Assembly: GCA_902790625.1 (NCBI GenBank)
Contig: CADASP010000022.1
Span: forward strand, 1-58,983
Length of the DNA stretch: 58,983 nt
From: an uncultured Prevotellaceae bacterium
GTDB lineage: Bacteria; Bacteroidota; Bacteroidia; Bacteroidales; Bacteroidaceae
Reading direction: 5' to 3'
Position numbers and translations under genes: made by a program. The notes below the pieces were generated by a model. That model searched no databases, was not told where the DNA came from, and saw nothing but the letters and a program-made list of their open reading frames with translations. Shown here piece by piece: positions 23,489 through 32,352 of the stretch. Position 1 is the first letter of the stretch, and each line of letters opens with the position of its first letter.

Positions 23489-26400
23489 TCAGTACCACTG
23501 CACGCTGTTGCTGTGGCTGGAGCGCTTGTCGTATTTCAGGGCATCGGTGAGCGTGCTGGCGTTGCAGCGGAACGAGAAGTTGTAGCTGGTGTAGGGGGCG
23601 AGCACCACCGAGCACGACATGTTGAAGCAGTGCAGGTCGCGCGAGAGCGATGCCGTGGTCATGCTGATTTTCTTGTACTCGAAATCGTAGCCCGACGAGA
23701 AGCTGATGTTCCACCCATCACTGATGCGGATGTTGCCGCTCACGTTCAGGTTCTGCGTGAACTTGTAGGGGTAGCGCATGGTGCGGTAGTTGAATCGCTT
23801 CACGTCGTTGTCTTCGCGCATGGTGACGCCATAGCCGAAGCTGAGGCTCCAAGGCAGCGAGAAGGCCATGTATCCGTCTTCGTCGGTGTCGGCCATGTCG
23901 GCGTTCTTGCGTTCGGCACCGTGCTTGCCCTTCTCCAGGTCGCGGTCGATGTTGGTGTCCACCTCGTTCTCATCGTCGTATTCATCCTCATCATTGCCGC
24001 GTTTCTTCTTGTCGTCGTCCTCGTCGCGCTCGCCCTTCAGCCATCTTATCCACTTGGCCACCTTGTCGTTGCTGATGGTGTAGCTCAGGTTTTGGCTCAT
24101 GCCCTGGAATCGTCCAATCTTTCCCAGTCCCCAGTAGGTCTGGTGCTCGCTCACGCGCGGCCGTGCCCCCACGCTGTCGGCCTCGTAGACGTAGCTGGCA
24201 AAGACGGCGTTGAGGTTGAAGGTATAGCTCTTGGTGATTTTCAGGCGCAGACGCGTGGAGAGGTCGCTCCAGGGGCGTATCTTCGCCGCCATGTTGTACG
24301 ACATCGAGGCGCCCAGTTCGTCGAGGATGGACAGTTTCTTGAAGCCCGACACGGTGTCCTTCTCGCTCTTAATCTTCATCTCGATATTGTTCGACACGTC
24401 GAAGGAGATGCTCCCTGTCTTTCCCTTGCCGGGCACGCCGTAGAGGGAGCCTTGGTAGGGCGAATACTCCACCAGCGACACGTTGCCCTGTGCGTCGGTC
24501 TTCTGATACGACTCGTAGTAGCCGTAGCGCGAGGCACCGAAGTCGGGGGCGTAGCTGAAGCTGATGCTGGGTGTGAAGACATGGCGTATGGCATCAATCT
24601 TGTCGCCGAAGAGCTTGCGCGAGGGGATGTAGAATCCGTAGAGCTTGGTGCTGGCCGAGAGTGAGAGGTTCCAGTTGTAGACGTTGTAGAAGCCGTAGAT
24701 GGTGTCGGCCACCTCGCGGCCGGCGGTGCCGTCCCACGCCTTGTGCACCTTGTTGGTGTAGGTGCGGTCGGTGAAGTTGAACGAGGGGTTGATGTTGATA
24801 TAGCCCAAGATTGAGAAGCTGGCACTGATGGGGATGCTGTGCTGCATGCCGTTGCGCCAGTCCTTAATCAGGTTCGAGTGGGCCAGTTTGTCCTCCTTTG
24901 TATCGATACTGTTCGAGAAGTGTCCGGTGTAGCTCATGGCAATCTTCTCATACCATCGCTCCTTGCCCGCCATCTTCTTTCGCTTGAAGGGGTAGAAGCG
25001 CGAGATGCTTACGTTCAGGTCGGGCATCGTCATGGCGATGGTCGAGTCGCGCATGTTCTGGTTCAGGTTCATCGTGGTGCTGATGTTCATGCCGATGCTG
25101 CTGAATCCGGTGCTGTAGCTGACGGATGATGTTCGCGTAGACTGCGTCATCGACTGCGGGTTGTACATCGACGTCAGGTTGTTGCGCTCATAGCTGCTGG
25201 TGGCGAAGTTCACGCTGGCCGAGAGGTTGCTGAAGGGGTTCGCCTTGGCATCCTGGCGGTGGCTCCACTGAATCTTGAAGCTGGTCTGCTTGGCATAGTC
25301 AGGCATGTTCTTCTCGCCGGTGACCGAGTTCTGGAAGCTGGCATAGACGGAGCCACTGAAGCGGTAGCGCTTGCGGTAGTTGCTGGCAGCGCTGATGCCC
25401 CACGAGCCTTTGGTGTAGATTTCGCCCAAGAGTTTCAGGTCCATCTTGTCGCTGATGGCGAAGTAGTAGCCGCCGTCGCGCAGATAGAAGCCGCGCTCGG
25501 TCTCGTCGCCATAGGTGGGCATGATGAAGCCGCTGCTGTAGCTCTTGCTGAAGGGGAAGAAGCCGTAGGGGATGGCCAGCGGGATGGGCACGTCGCACAC
25601 CACGAGATAGGCGGGGCCGAACACCACGTCCTTGCCAGGGCGCACCTTGGCACGGCTCATGGCGATGTAGAAGTCGGGGTGCGGGTCGTCGCAGGTGGTG
25701 TACTTGCCATGCTGCAAGAACAGCTCGCCGTTGGCACCACGCTTGGCAATCTCAGCCGTCAGGAAGCCGTCCTCCTGCTGAGTGTACACCTGCTGAATGA
25801 GGCCTTTCTTCGTCTTGAAGTTGAAGGCCATGGTGTCGTTCTCGTAGGTGTCGCTGCCCATCTTAAACACGGGGGTGCCATAGATCTCTCCCAGCGAGTC
25901 GCGACTGCCAGTGGCATGCACGAGCGAGGAGTCGAGGCACATGTAGATCTTGTCGCTCTTCAGGTCCATGTTCTGATACTCCACGTGGCTCGAGCCGAAG
26001 AGGTGGGCCATGCCCGTGGAAGCCTCGTAGATGAGCGAGTCGGTGGCCGAGAACACCACGGGCGCGTCGATGCCGTTCTTCTTCTGGCGGTTCAGCGAGT
26101 CGCGGCGCAGCGAGTCGTCAATCACCTGGTTGTACTTGAAGATGGCCAGCTCCAGCGAGTCCATCGTGGTGGTGTCGCGCTTCATGGCGGCGCGGGCAAT
26201 AGAAGCACTCGAAGCCCCAGAAGCCCCCCCTTCAGCCCCCGAGGAAGCCCCCCCTTCAGCCCCCGAGGGGGCTACTATAGTCATGCTATCAGAAACAGCA
26301 ATCAAGCTGTCAGTCAGAAGGCTGTCAAAAGCCGAAGCCGAAATGCCCATAGTCTTCGAAGGGGGTATTGTCGCCATGCTGATTCCCGATAGGCTGTCAA

Positions 26401-26620
26401 TTGGCAAGTCTATCGTAGCCCCCTCGGTGGCTGAAGGGGGGGCTTCTTTGGGGGCTGAAGGGGGGGCTTTTATTTCTACGGGAGCATCTGGCGCCGTGTG
26501 TTTGAACAGCGCAGACGGGGTGCAGGCCCAAAGCAAAATGAAGGCCAACACGAAGACAACGGAACCCGTATTCTTCTTCACGCGTGCAAAGATACACAAA
26601 AACTCATAATTACGCTCCAT
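23489..26620 (-). CDS. lptD: LptD-like LPS-assembly outer-membrane protein
   Basis: This 1043-residue protein has an N-terminal hydrophobic export segment (about 17-34), then a low-complexity Ala/Pro/Ser region. An OstA/LptA-like beta-jellyroll follows (about 185-300: YEASTGMAHLFGSSHVEYQN, LFLQHGKYTTCDDPHPDFYI). The remainder is a large barrel domain rich in alternating Tyr/Phe strands and ending with an aromatic residue. The pattern fits Bacteroidetes LptD, which inserts LPS into the outer leaflet. Residues about 50-70 and 115-136 are encoded by a palindromic repeat (26220-26469). An acidic/Lys tract near 870 (DEDDDKKKRGNDEDEYDDE) probably lies in an external loop. Confidence 0.85.
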   Translation of the reverse strand: MERNYEFLCIFARVKKNTGSVVFVLAFILLWACTPSALFKHTAPDAPVEIKAPPSAPKEAPPSATEGATIDLPIDSLSGISMATIPPSKTMGISASAFDSLLTDSLIAVSDSMTIVAPSGAEGGASSGAEGGASGASSASIARAAMKRDTTTMDSLELAIFKYNQVIDDSLRRDSLNRQKKNGIDAPVVFSATDSLIYEASTGMAHLFGSSHVEYQNMDLKSDKIYMCLDSSLVHATGSRDSLGEIYGTPVFKMGSDTYENDTMAFNFKTKKGLIQQVYTQQEDGFLTAEIAKRGANGELFLQHGKYTTCDDPHPDFYIAMSRAKVRPGKDVVFGPAYLVVCDVPIPLAIPYGFFPFSKSYSSGFIMPTYGDETERGFYLRDGGYYFAISDKMDLKLLGEIYTKGSWGISAASNYRKRYRFSGSVYASFQNSVTGEKNMPDYAKQTSFKIQWSHRQDAKANPFSNLSASVNFATSSYERNNLTSMYNPQSMTQSTRTSSVSYSTGFSSIGMNISTTMNLNQNMRDSTIAMTMPDLNVSISRFYPFKRKKMAGKERWYEKIAMSYTGHFSNSIDTKEDKLAHSNLIKDWRNGMQHSIPISASFSILGYININPSFNFTDRTYTNKVHKAWDGTAGREVADTIYGFYNVYNWNLSLSASTKLYGFYIPSRKLFGDKIDAIRHVFTPSISFSYAPDFGASRYGYYESYQKTDAQGNVSLVEYSPYQGSLYGVPGKGKTGSISFDVSNNIEMKIKSEKDTVSGFKKLSILDELGASMSYNMAAKIRPWSDLSTRLRLKITKSYTFNLNAVFASYVYEADSVGARPRVSEHQTYWGLGKIGRFQGMSQNLSYTISNDKVAKWIRWLKGERDEDDDKKKRGNDEDEYDDENEVDTNIDRDLEKGKHGAERKNADMADTDEDGYMAFSLPWSLSFGYGVTMREDNDVKRFNYRTMRYPYKFTQNLNVSGNIRISDGWNISFSSGYDFEYKKISMTTASLSRDLHCFNMSCSVVLAPYTSYNFSFRCNASTLTDALKYDKRSSHSNSVQWY
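26220..26469. repeat. palindromic repeat arms within lptD
   Basis: AGCCCCCCCTTCAGCCCCCG-type arms lie at about 26220-26275 and 26416-26469 in opposite orientation, about 140 bases apart. Each arm is partly duplicated in tandem. They encode Ala/Pro/Ser/Gly-rich peptides (APPSAPKEAPPSATEGAT and APSGAEGGASSGAEGGAS). The frame stays open, as in the hypD insertions, but the repeat sequence differs. Confidence 0.7.
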
Positions 26621-27088
26621 CTGTCCAAAGAAATTAAGTTTTCTTTAGACGAAGAGCACACTACACGAGAGAAAGCCAACGCCATCTGAACACTTCGCGA
26701 TGCCTTTTTTCAATGTAAGATGCCCATTTCACTGCATGCGGCCCAATGCCTTCCAGCCATTCCTCCTGCCGTTGTGCGCCGACCATCTCGTCGGCGGTGC
26801 TGGCAGTAGCCGCAAGCGGCAGAGCCGAGCGCACGGACATCCGCGTGATAAAGAAAAACAGGCAAAAAACGGCGGTCGGGCATACCATCCCACCGATTGG
26901 GGGCTGTATGGAAAAATCCCACGCCTTGGGACAAAAATTTGGCGTTGCCTTTTTCGAAAAAGTCAACGCCATTTTTTCGCAGGGTGCCTCCCCCCCTTCG
27001 TTTGAGGCATGCCAATGCTTCTTCGGGGCGCTATCGGATAACTGCGGATAATCATTATAAAATTATATGGGAAAAAAAACGGCGAAGT
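26621..27088. other. intergenic stretch without a supportable gene
   Basis: Short frames here overlap on both strands and have no start signals. The region includes an inverted repeat at 26940-26971 (TGGCGTTG and CAACGCCA around the perfect palindrome CTTTTTCGAAAAAG). I see no tRNA or other RNA gene. Confidence 0.5.
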
Positions 27089-27120
27089 TTTGTTGTTCTG
27101 CAAAATAATCACTAACTTTG
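27089..27120 (+). promoter_or_regulatory. promoter of the Rpn-like nuclease gene
   Basis: TTTG (27089-27092), a 20-base spacer and TAACTTTG (27113-27120) match the Bacteroidetes consensus. The ATG follows at 27148. Confidence 0.75.
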
Positions 27121-27147
27121 CGACATAATTCAAAAACGAATACGATT

Positions 27148-28158
27148 ATGGGAAAATATTTGGATCCAAGAGCCGACCTGACCTTCAAGAAGGTATTCGG
27201 CGAGCATAAGAACCTCGTCATCAGTCTGCTTAATGCCTTGCTGCCGCTGGAGGACGATGAGCGCGTGGAGAGCATCGAATATTGGCCTGCCGAGAAAGTG
27301 CCCGACCGTCCATTGGCTGAGAAGGACAGTATCGTTGATGTCTGCTGCAAGGACAACAAGAACCGGGAGTTTATCGTTGAGATGCAGATGTCGTGGACGG
27401 ACTCGTTTAAGAAGCGGGTGCTGTTCAACGCCTCCAAGGCATACGTGGCACAGTCGAAGAAGGGCGATGACTATGAACTCTTGCAGCCTGTCTATGCTCT
27501 GAACTTCGTCAACGAGAATTTCATGAACGACGTGGACGACTATTATCACTATTACCATCTTGTACACGACAAGTACACCGATAAAGTGATTGACGGCCTT
27601 CACCTTATCTTTGTGGAGTTAAAGAAGTTCAAGCCACAGACTTTCAGCGAAAGGAAAATGCAAGTGCTATGGCTCCGTTTTCTAACCGAAATCAATGACG
27701 AAACACGAGTAGCACCAGCCGAATTGCTGGAGAATGCCGAGGTGAGCCAAGCGCTCGAAATAGTGGAACGTGCCGCCTTTGACGATGGTGAAATGCGTGC
27801 CTATGATAAGTTCTGGGACAACATCAGCGTGTATGTAACGTTAGAGAACGCCCGAAAACGAGAGAATATCGCTGTTAGGCAAGAAGCAGAGAAAGCCATA
27901 GCAGATGCGAAGAAAGAAGTAGAAGATGCAAAGAAAGAAGTAGAAGATGCAAAGAAAGAAGTAGAAGATGCAAAGAAAGAAGTAGAAGATGCAAAGAAAG
28001 AAGCAGAAGAAGTAAAGAAAGAAGCAGAAGAAGCAAGGAAAGAAGCGAAAGTAAAAATGCTCGATACCGCCAGAAGGCTAAAGGCCATGAACGTAATGAC
28101 CATTGAGCAGATTGCTGAGGCCACCAGCCTGACGGTGGAAGAAATCAACCGACTGTAA
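27148..28158 (+). CDS. Rpn/PD-(D/E)XK nuclease-family (transposase_31-like) protein
   Basis: This 336-residue protein has an N-terminal PD-(D/E)XK nuclease domain of the Rpn/PDDEXK_2 type: YLDPRADLTFKKVFGEHKN, then DSIVDVCCKDNKNREFIVEMQM carrying the acidic and E-x-Q catalytic residues. Family members promote RecA-independent recombination or act as mobile nucleases, and are multicopy in Bacteroidales. Residues about 250-305 are a heptad-repeat coiled coil (KKEVEDA repeated) encoded by a 21-bp tandem array. A short C-terminal helical part (MTIEQIAEATSLTVEEI) looks like a DNA-binding HTH. The ATG at 27148 is chosen because the promoter lies just upstream. Confidence 0.88.
   Translation: MGKYLDPRADLTFKKVFGEHKNLVISLLNALLPLEDDERVESIEYWPAEKVPDRPLAEKDSIVDVCCKDNKNREFIVEMQMSWTDSFKKRVLFNASKAYVAQSKKGDDYELLQPVYALNFVNENFMNDVDDYYHYYHLVHDKYTDKVIDGLHLIFVELKKFKPQTFSERKMQVLWLRFLTEINDETRVAPAELLENAEVSQALEIVERAAFDDGEMRAYDKFWDNISVYVTLENARKRENIAVRQEAEKAIADAKKEVEDAKKEVEDAKKEVEDAKKEVEDAKKEAEEVKKEAEEARKEAKVKMLDTARRLKAMNVMTIEQIAEATSLTVEEINRL
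27903..28046 (+). repeat. 21-bp tandem array encoding heptads
   Basis: The unit GATGCAAAGAAAGAAGTAGAA is repeated about four times nearly perfectly, then degenerates for two to three more units. Each unit encodes seven residues of the Rpn coiled coil. In-frame copy-number change by slippage is likely. Confidence 0.9.
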
Positions 28159-28180
28159 GATATAATGATATAGCACACGC

Positions 28181-28227
28181 AGTGCGGGAAGCCGAATGCC
28201 GAGGATGTCGGCGCGGCTTCCCGCACT
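28181..28227. terminator. hairpin between convergent Rpn and DUF721 genes
   Basis: AGTGCGGGAAGCCG (28181-28194) pairs perfectly with 28214-28227. The interior can extend the stem through GCCGA and TCGGC. It lies 23 bases after the Rpn stop and 31 bases beyond the DUF721 end, so it can serve both directions. Confidence 0.7.
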
Positions 28228-28257
28228 ATATGTTGCTTGATGTCTTGTAGAAGACAT

Positions 28258-28548
28258 TCAGCAGAATCGGATGTCGACAATGATTTGCGCCCCTACATAT
28301 TTGTTTAGACTTTGCGTCAGCTCTTGGCGCCGCATGCTGAGGTCGGCCCTCAGAGCGGGAATGCTCAGTTGCACAAAAAGCGTCTGGTTGACGATGTTCA
28401 CTCCCGTGGTGTAGCGGGCAATGGCCTCGCCAGCCACCACAGGCCACGCCTCCACAAGGCGCTTCTGCAGCAGTGGGGTCTCCAGTCCCAGTACGCGCAG
28501 GTTGCGCATCACCAGACTGCCGATGAGTTGTTCGCGACGTTTAAACAT
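28258..28548 (-). CDS. DUF721/DciA-like protein
   Basis: This 96-residue protein has the DUF721 pattern: MFKRREQLIGSLVMRNLR, LVEAWPVVAGEAIARYTT, the strand LFVQLSIPALRADL, and LTQSLNKYVG. DUF721 includes DciA, which loads the replicative helicase in bacteria lacking DnaC, and a replication role is plausible here. It lies 240 bases downstream of the coiled-coil/transglutaminase gene, separated by low-complexity repeats, so it probably has its own transcription start. Confidence 0.85.
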   Translation of the reverse strand: MFKRREQLIGSLVMRNLRVLGLETPLLQKRLVEAWPVVAGEAIARYTTGVNIVNQTLFVQLSIPALRADLSMRRQELTQSLNKYVGAQIIVDIRFC

Positions 28549-28559
28549 GGTTTTTGGGA

Positions 28560-28785
28560 TTGGGAGTATGGGAGTATGAGAGTGTGGGAGTGTGGACGAT
28601 AGTTCAGATGCCGGAGGACGGATTTAAGGAGTGTGGGAGTATGGGAGTGTGGGAGTGTGGACGATAGTTCAGATGCCAGAATGGTGCGGGATGGATTTAC
28701 GGAAAAGACTATTGTCCAAACTCCTAAACTCCTAAACTCCTATCAACTCCTATACTCCCAAACTCCCAAAATCTCCTCAATCTCG
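28560..28785. repeat. GGGAGT-rich simple repeats with a 31-bp direct repeat
   Basis: GGGAGTGTGGACGATAGTTC occurs within a 31-bp direct repeat at 28582-28612 and 28647-28677, surrounded by GGGAGTRTG units. From about 28718 the complementary theme appears as CTCCTAAACTCCTA and ACTCCCAAACTCCC. The two halves can pair into a long imperfect hairpin. No coding sequence is evident. Confidence 0.75.
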
Positions 28786-28787
28786 TC

Positions 28788-31364
28788 CTATTTCAGCAGG
28801 ATGGCCTTTGCCGTTGAGTTGTCCACGTCGGGCATGGTACGTCCCACGGGAGCACCGCTGATGAAGGTGGGGTCGCAGACCACATAGTCCACGTTGTCGA
28901 GGTAGATGACGTCGCCATTCACCCGCTCGGTGAAATGTACGGCCATGGCCAGGTGGCGTGGATAGTAGATGAGGACGCACTTCAGTCCCAGCAAATCCCT
29001 CACCAAGCGCGAGAGGAATATGGAACGGTCCTCGCAGTCGGCGTATGGATAGTACACCGACTCCTCGGCGAAGAAAGCCCTGTCGTGGCCCCACACCTTG
29101 GTGTCGTACTCATACTCCAAGCCCGTCTGCACCAGGTTCAGCAGTCGCTCCACGGCATCCTTCTCCGACAGTCCCTTGAGTTTGGGTGCCAGCTCGGCCT
29201 TGATCTTCGACTCCACCAGACTGTCCAATGGCGTGTTGGCATACATGGCCCAGCGCGTCATCAGGTTGCCGCCGACATTCGACGTGGGATAGGTGTTGTA
29301 GAAGTCGATGAGGTTCAGGTTGACGCTGGTGTTGAGCTGCACGTCGGGAAAAGCCTTCGACGTGATGGTGCGCTCCTCCGACGGGCGGCACTCCAGCTGC
29401 TGGTTGCTGTTCACATACAGCGACAAGCCTTTCTCGCGGGGGAACGAAGCCTGGCAGATGTACATCTTCTCGGGCAAGCCGTCGATGCCATAGTACAGGT
29501 CGCCGTCCACCTCAAAAGCACCCTGCTCATAGATGGTGTGCTTAGAGGCATAGAGCATGAAGAGCTTCTGACCATCGGATGCCAGACGCATCTTATAGCC
29601 CGACTGCATGTAGACGTAGGCCATGAGCAGCACGCTGCCATTGGTGCCTTCGCCGGCCACGGCTTCGGCCATCGCGCGCAGCATCAGCAGATAAGCCCAG
29701 TCGCTCAGGTGCAGATCGTCGCGCAGCTTCAGACAGTCAACAATCAGATTGTCGAATCGGTCGGACGACAGCACGGTGAGGGCGTCGGCCACCTCGGTGT
29801 CGCGCGCCACGGGCAGCTTCGGACAGAGGTTGGCATTGCAGCGCACGTGGGCATGGGTGCCGAAGAAGGTGAAGTCGATGGTCTGCTCTTCTTCAACGGG
29901 CACTTCCTCAATAGGCTCCACTGGCTGTGGCTGAGGCTCTGGGGGAGTGGGCTGCACCACCTCGTCGATGACCACGGGATGCGCTTTCACGGGCTTCTCT
30001 TGCTTCAGGCGTTCCTGCTCGGCCTTGGCCTGCTCACGCCTGATGCGATCCTGCTCCTGCTTGATGCGGGCCTGCTCTTGCTTGATGCGGGCCTGTTCGG
30101 CCTTCACCCGTGCATTCTCGGCCTTGATGCGCTCCTGCTCAGCCTTCACACGTTCTCGCTCTTGGCGAGCCTGCTCTTTCTTGGCGCGCTCCTGCTCGGC
30201 ATTGATACGCTCCTGCTCAGCCTTGGCCTGCTCTTGCTCGGCCTTGATGCGTTCGCGCTCCTGGCGAGCCTCCTCTTTCTTGATACGCTCCTGCTCGGCC
30301 TTGATGCGCTCCTGCTCAGCCTTCTCCTGCTCGCGCTTCAGGCGCTCTTGTTCCTGCTTCAGGCGCTCCTGCTCGCGCTCGGCCTTCTCCTGCTCGCGCT
30401 TGATGCGCTCCTGTTCGGCCTTGATGCGTTCCTGCTCGGCTCTCATGCGCTCTTGCTCGGCCTTGATGCGCTCCTTCTCTTGCTTGGCCTGCTCCTTCTC
30501 TTGCTTGGCCTGCTCTTTCTCCTGCCTTGCCTTCTCCTGCTTGATGCGCTCCTGCTCGGCCTTTTCCTGCTCTTGCTTCAGCCGCTCTTGTTCTTGCCTC
30601 AAGCGTTCTTGCTCACGTGCGGCCTTCTCCTGCTCCTGCCTGATGCGCTCCTGCTCTCGCTTGATGCGCTCCTGCTCTTGCTTGGCCTTTTCCTCCTCAG
30701 CCTTGATGCGCTCCTGCTCGGCCTTGGCACGCTCCTTTTCTTGCTGTGCCAGCGCTTTCTCCTGCTTGGCCTTCTCCTTCTTTATGCGCTCTTGCTCCTG
30801 GCGAGCTTGTTCTTGCTCTTGCTTAGCTTGATTTTTCTTTGCGCGCTCCTGCTCCTGGCGTGCTTGCTCCTGTTCGCGCTTTGCACGCTCTTGTTCCTGG
30901 CGCGCTTCTTCTTGCTCTTGCTTCACCCGCTCCTGTTCCAGTCGGGCCAGCTCCTGCTCCTGCTTCACGCGCTCCTGCTCTAAGCGTGCCATTTCCTTCG
31001 CCTGCTTCTTCCGCTCTTGCTCCAGGCGTGCCATCTCCTCATCTTGCTTCTTCCGCTCCTGCTCTTCCTTGAGCTGCTCTTGCTTGGGCTTGGTGGGGTC
31101 GGGCTTTGGAGTCACCCTCTGGGGAATCACGAAGTCCTCCTTGGGCTGCTTTACCGGTGCCTTCCGTCCAAACTCTTTCCAAGTCTGGCGGGCGAAGCTG
31201 ATGAAGTCGTCCATGGCCTGTCGGCGGAAGTTCTCCAAGTCGGTATGGGCCTCGCGCCTAAAGGCTTCCAGCTCCTGTCGGGCCTTGCTCTTAGTGTTTT
31301 GGGCATGGCCCTGCACCAGGCAGAGAGCCATGCCCAAAACGATGATGATACGTTTGCTAATCAT
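28788..31364 (-). CDS. secreted long coiled-coil protein with C-terminal transglutaminase-like domain
   Basis: This 858-residue protein has a signal peptide (cleavage near 21). About 90 residues follow, then roughly 380 residues of uninterrupted Gln/Glu/Arg/Lys coiled coil (QERIKAEQERI-type heptads, 100-480). A Pro-rich hinge (VVQPTPPEPQPQPVEPIEE) leads to a C-terminal domain. Its end carries a transglutaminase-like triad: Cys777 in YADCEDRS, His810 in MAVHF and Asp831 in VVCDPTF. This suggests a periplasmic cysteine peptidase or crosslinking enzyme on a rod some 50 nm long. The gene overlaps the upstream LPP20-like gene by 4 bp. Activity is inferred. Confidence 0.75.
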   Translation of the reverse strand: MISKRIIIVLGMALCLVQGHAQNTKSKARQELEAFRREAHTDLENFRRQAMDDFISFARQTWKEFGRKAPVKQPKEDFVIPQRVTPKPDPTKPKQEQLKEEQERKKQDEEMARLEQERKKQAKEMARLEQERVKQEQELARLEQERVKQEQEEARQEQERAKREQEQARQEQERAKKNQAKQEQEQARQEQERIKKEKAKQEKALAQQEKERAKAEQERIKAEEEKAKQEQERIKREQERIRQEQEKAAREQERLRQEQERLKQEQEKAEQERIKQEKARQEKEQAKQEKEQAKQEKERIKAEQERMRAEQERIKAEQERIKREQEKAEREQERLKQEQERLKREQEKAEQERIKAEQERIKKEEARQERERIKAEQEQAKAEQERINAEQERAKKEQARQERERVKAEQERIKAENARVKAEQARIKQEQARIKQEQDRIRREQAKAEQERLKQEKPVKAHPVVIDEVVQPTPPEPQPQPVEPIEEVPVEEEQTIDFTFFGTHAHVRCNANLCPKLPVARDTEVADALTVLSSDRFDNLIVDCLKLRDDLHLSDWAYLLMLRAMAEAVAGEGTNGSVLLMAYVYMQSGYKMRLASDGQKLFMLYASKHTIYEQGAFEVDGDLYYGIDGLPEKMYICQASFPREKGLSLYVNSNQQLECRPSEERTITSKAFPDVQLNTSVNLNLIDFYNTYPTSNVGGNLMTRWAMYANTPLDSLVESKIKAELAPKLKGLSEKDAVERLLNLVQTGLEYEYDTKVWGHDRAFFAEESVYYPYADCEDRSIFLSRLVRDLLGLKCVLIYYPRHLAMAVHFTERVNGDVIYLDNVDYVVCDPTFISGAPVGRTMPDVDNSTAKAILLK

Positions 31365-32050
31365 AACTTGGTCTCGATGATTTCGTCAACAATCTTCTCC
31401 AGCTTGTCACCATCCTGCTCCATCTGCTGTTGCAGGCCTTGGCGCATGCGTCTCATCACTTCCAGTTTGTCGTAGGCCAGTCGCACCTCCACCTCATACA
31501 TGTCGTTGGGCAGCACGCGATAGATGGCGACGACGGGGATGCTACCTGTGAGCGTCTGGTCGACAACGGCCTTCACACGCTGGTCGAACTTGTCGGCGGT
31601 GAGGGCTGTGGTGGCCGTCTGCTGATGATTGTCGAGCTTCTGCTGCCAGGCTGACACGATCTCGGTCTGCAGCATCGAGGCCAGCTCGGTCTGTGCAGCG
31701 GCACGAGCGGCGGCAAATCCTGCGTTGTACGAACCCGATGTCTGACGGCCGGTGACCTGGATGAAGCGCCGCTGGTTCGCACCGCTGGCATCGGTGATCT
31801 GCTCCATGGCATAGAGTTGGGCTTGGGTGAGCTGCTGTTCGATTGACAGTTCCCCTGCGGGTTCCTTCCAGCCTTCACGCTTGAACTCCTTGGCTTGCTT
31901 CTTGGCCTGCTTCGATGGCTTGGCATTCAGCAACTTCATGTGGATGGCGTTCAACGAGGCCTGAGCCTGTGCCTGTTCGGCGGCGGTCTGTGCGTTCAGT
32001 GTGGTGGCAGTCATCAAGGCTGCTGCGATGGCAAATAAAATCTTCTTCAT
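31361..32050 (-). CDS. secreted LPP20-like protein
   Basis: This 229-residue exported protein has a signal peptide cleaved near residue 20. It is Ala/Gln-rich, with QVTGRQTSGSYNAGFAAARA and a helix of the A-x-x-A-x-x-E type. Late strands include IPVVAIYRVLPNDMYEVEVRLAYD. The layout resembles LPP20/FlgP-type envelope proteins and the product at 41640-42161. Function is unknown. It is translationally coupled (ATGA) to the coiled-coil/transglutaminase gene. Upstream lie the GGTTAC/CATGCTTTAAT motif shared with the caspase operon and, further out, a TACATTTG box at 32238-32245. Confidence 0.65.
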   Translation of the reverse strand: MKKILFAIAAALMTATTLNAQTAAEQAQAQASLNAIHMKLLNAKPSKQAKKQAKEFKREGWKEPAGELSIEQQLTQAQLYAMEQITDASGANQRRFIQVTGRQTSGSYNAGFAAARAAAQTELASMLQTEIVSAWQQKLDNHQQTATTALTADKFDQRVKAVVDQTLTGSIPVVAIYRVLPNDMYEVEVRLAYDKLEVMRRMRQGLQQQMEQDGDKLEKIVDEIIETKL

Positions 32051-32103
32051 AATAGTGTCGTTTTTTAATTGTTTGTATTCAGTTGTTTTGTTGCTCTCTG
32101 CCT

Positions 32104-32132
32104 ATTAAAGCATGTCGTGGGCAGATGTAACC
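32104..32132 (-). promoter_or_regulatory. bipartite motif shared with the caspase operon, candidate ECF sigma promoter
   Basis: Reading the minus strand: GGTTAC (32132-32127), 12 bases, CATGCTTTAAT (32114-32104), about 54 bases before the ATG. The same two blocks with the same spacing occur at 43081-43109. A separate housekeeping-like TACATTTG lies at 32245-32238. Confidence 0.55.
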
Positions 32133-32352
32133 CATCGTCTCGAAAAAAAAATATTCAATAGAGGAGTCACACAGCTCATCATCTTCATGCGCTATTCCTT
32201 AGTAGGTGCACTACGGTTCCAAATCGCTATTCGGATGCAAATGTAGCAATAAATATTGGAATGGGAAAGTTTTGGACAACTTTTTTCAAAAGAACGTTTT
32301 GCCTTTCCGTTTTTCTGCTCATATTTGCATCCGCAAACAAACATCCACGACC

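Noticed and set aside
27903..28046. CRISPR-like array
   Set aside because: Units are contiguous 21-mers without spacers and are translated as coiled-coil heptads.
28935..30983. A 682-codon plus-strand frame rich in Leu
   Set aside because: It is the complement of the QER-type coiled-coil repeats; the Leu-rich product is an artefact of antisense heptads.
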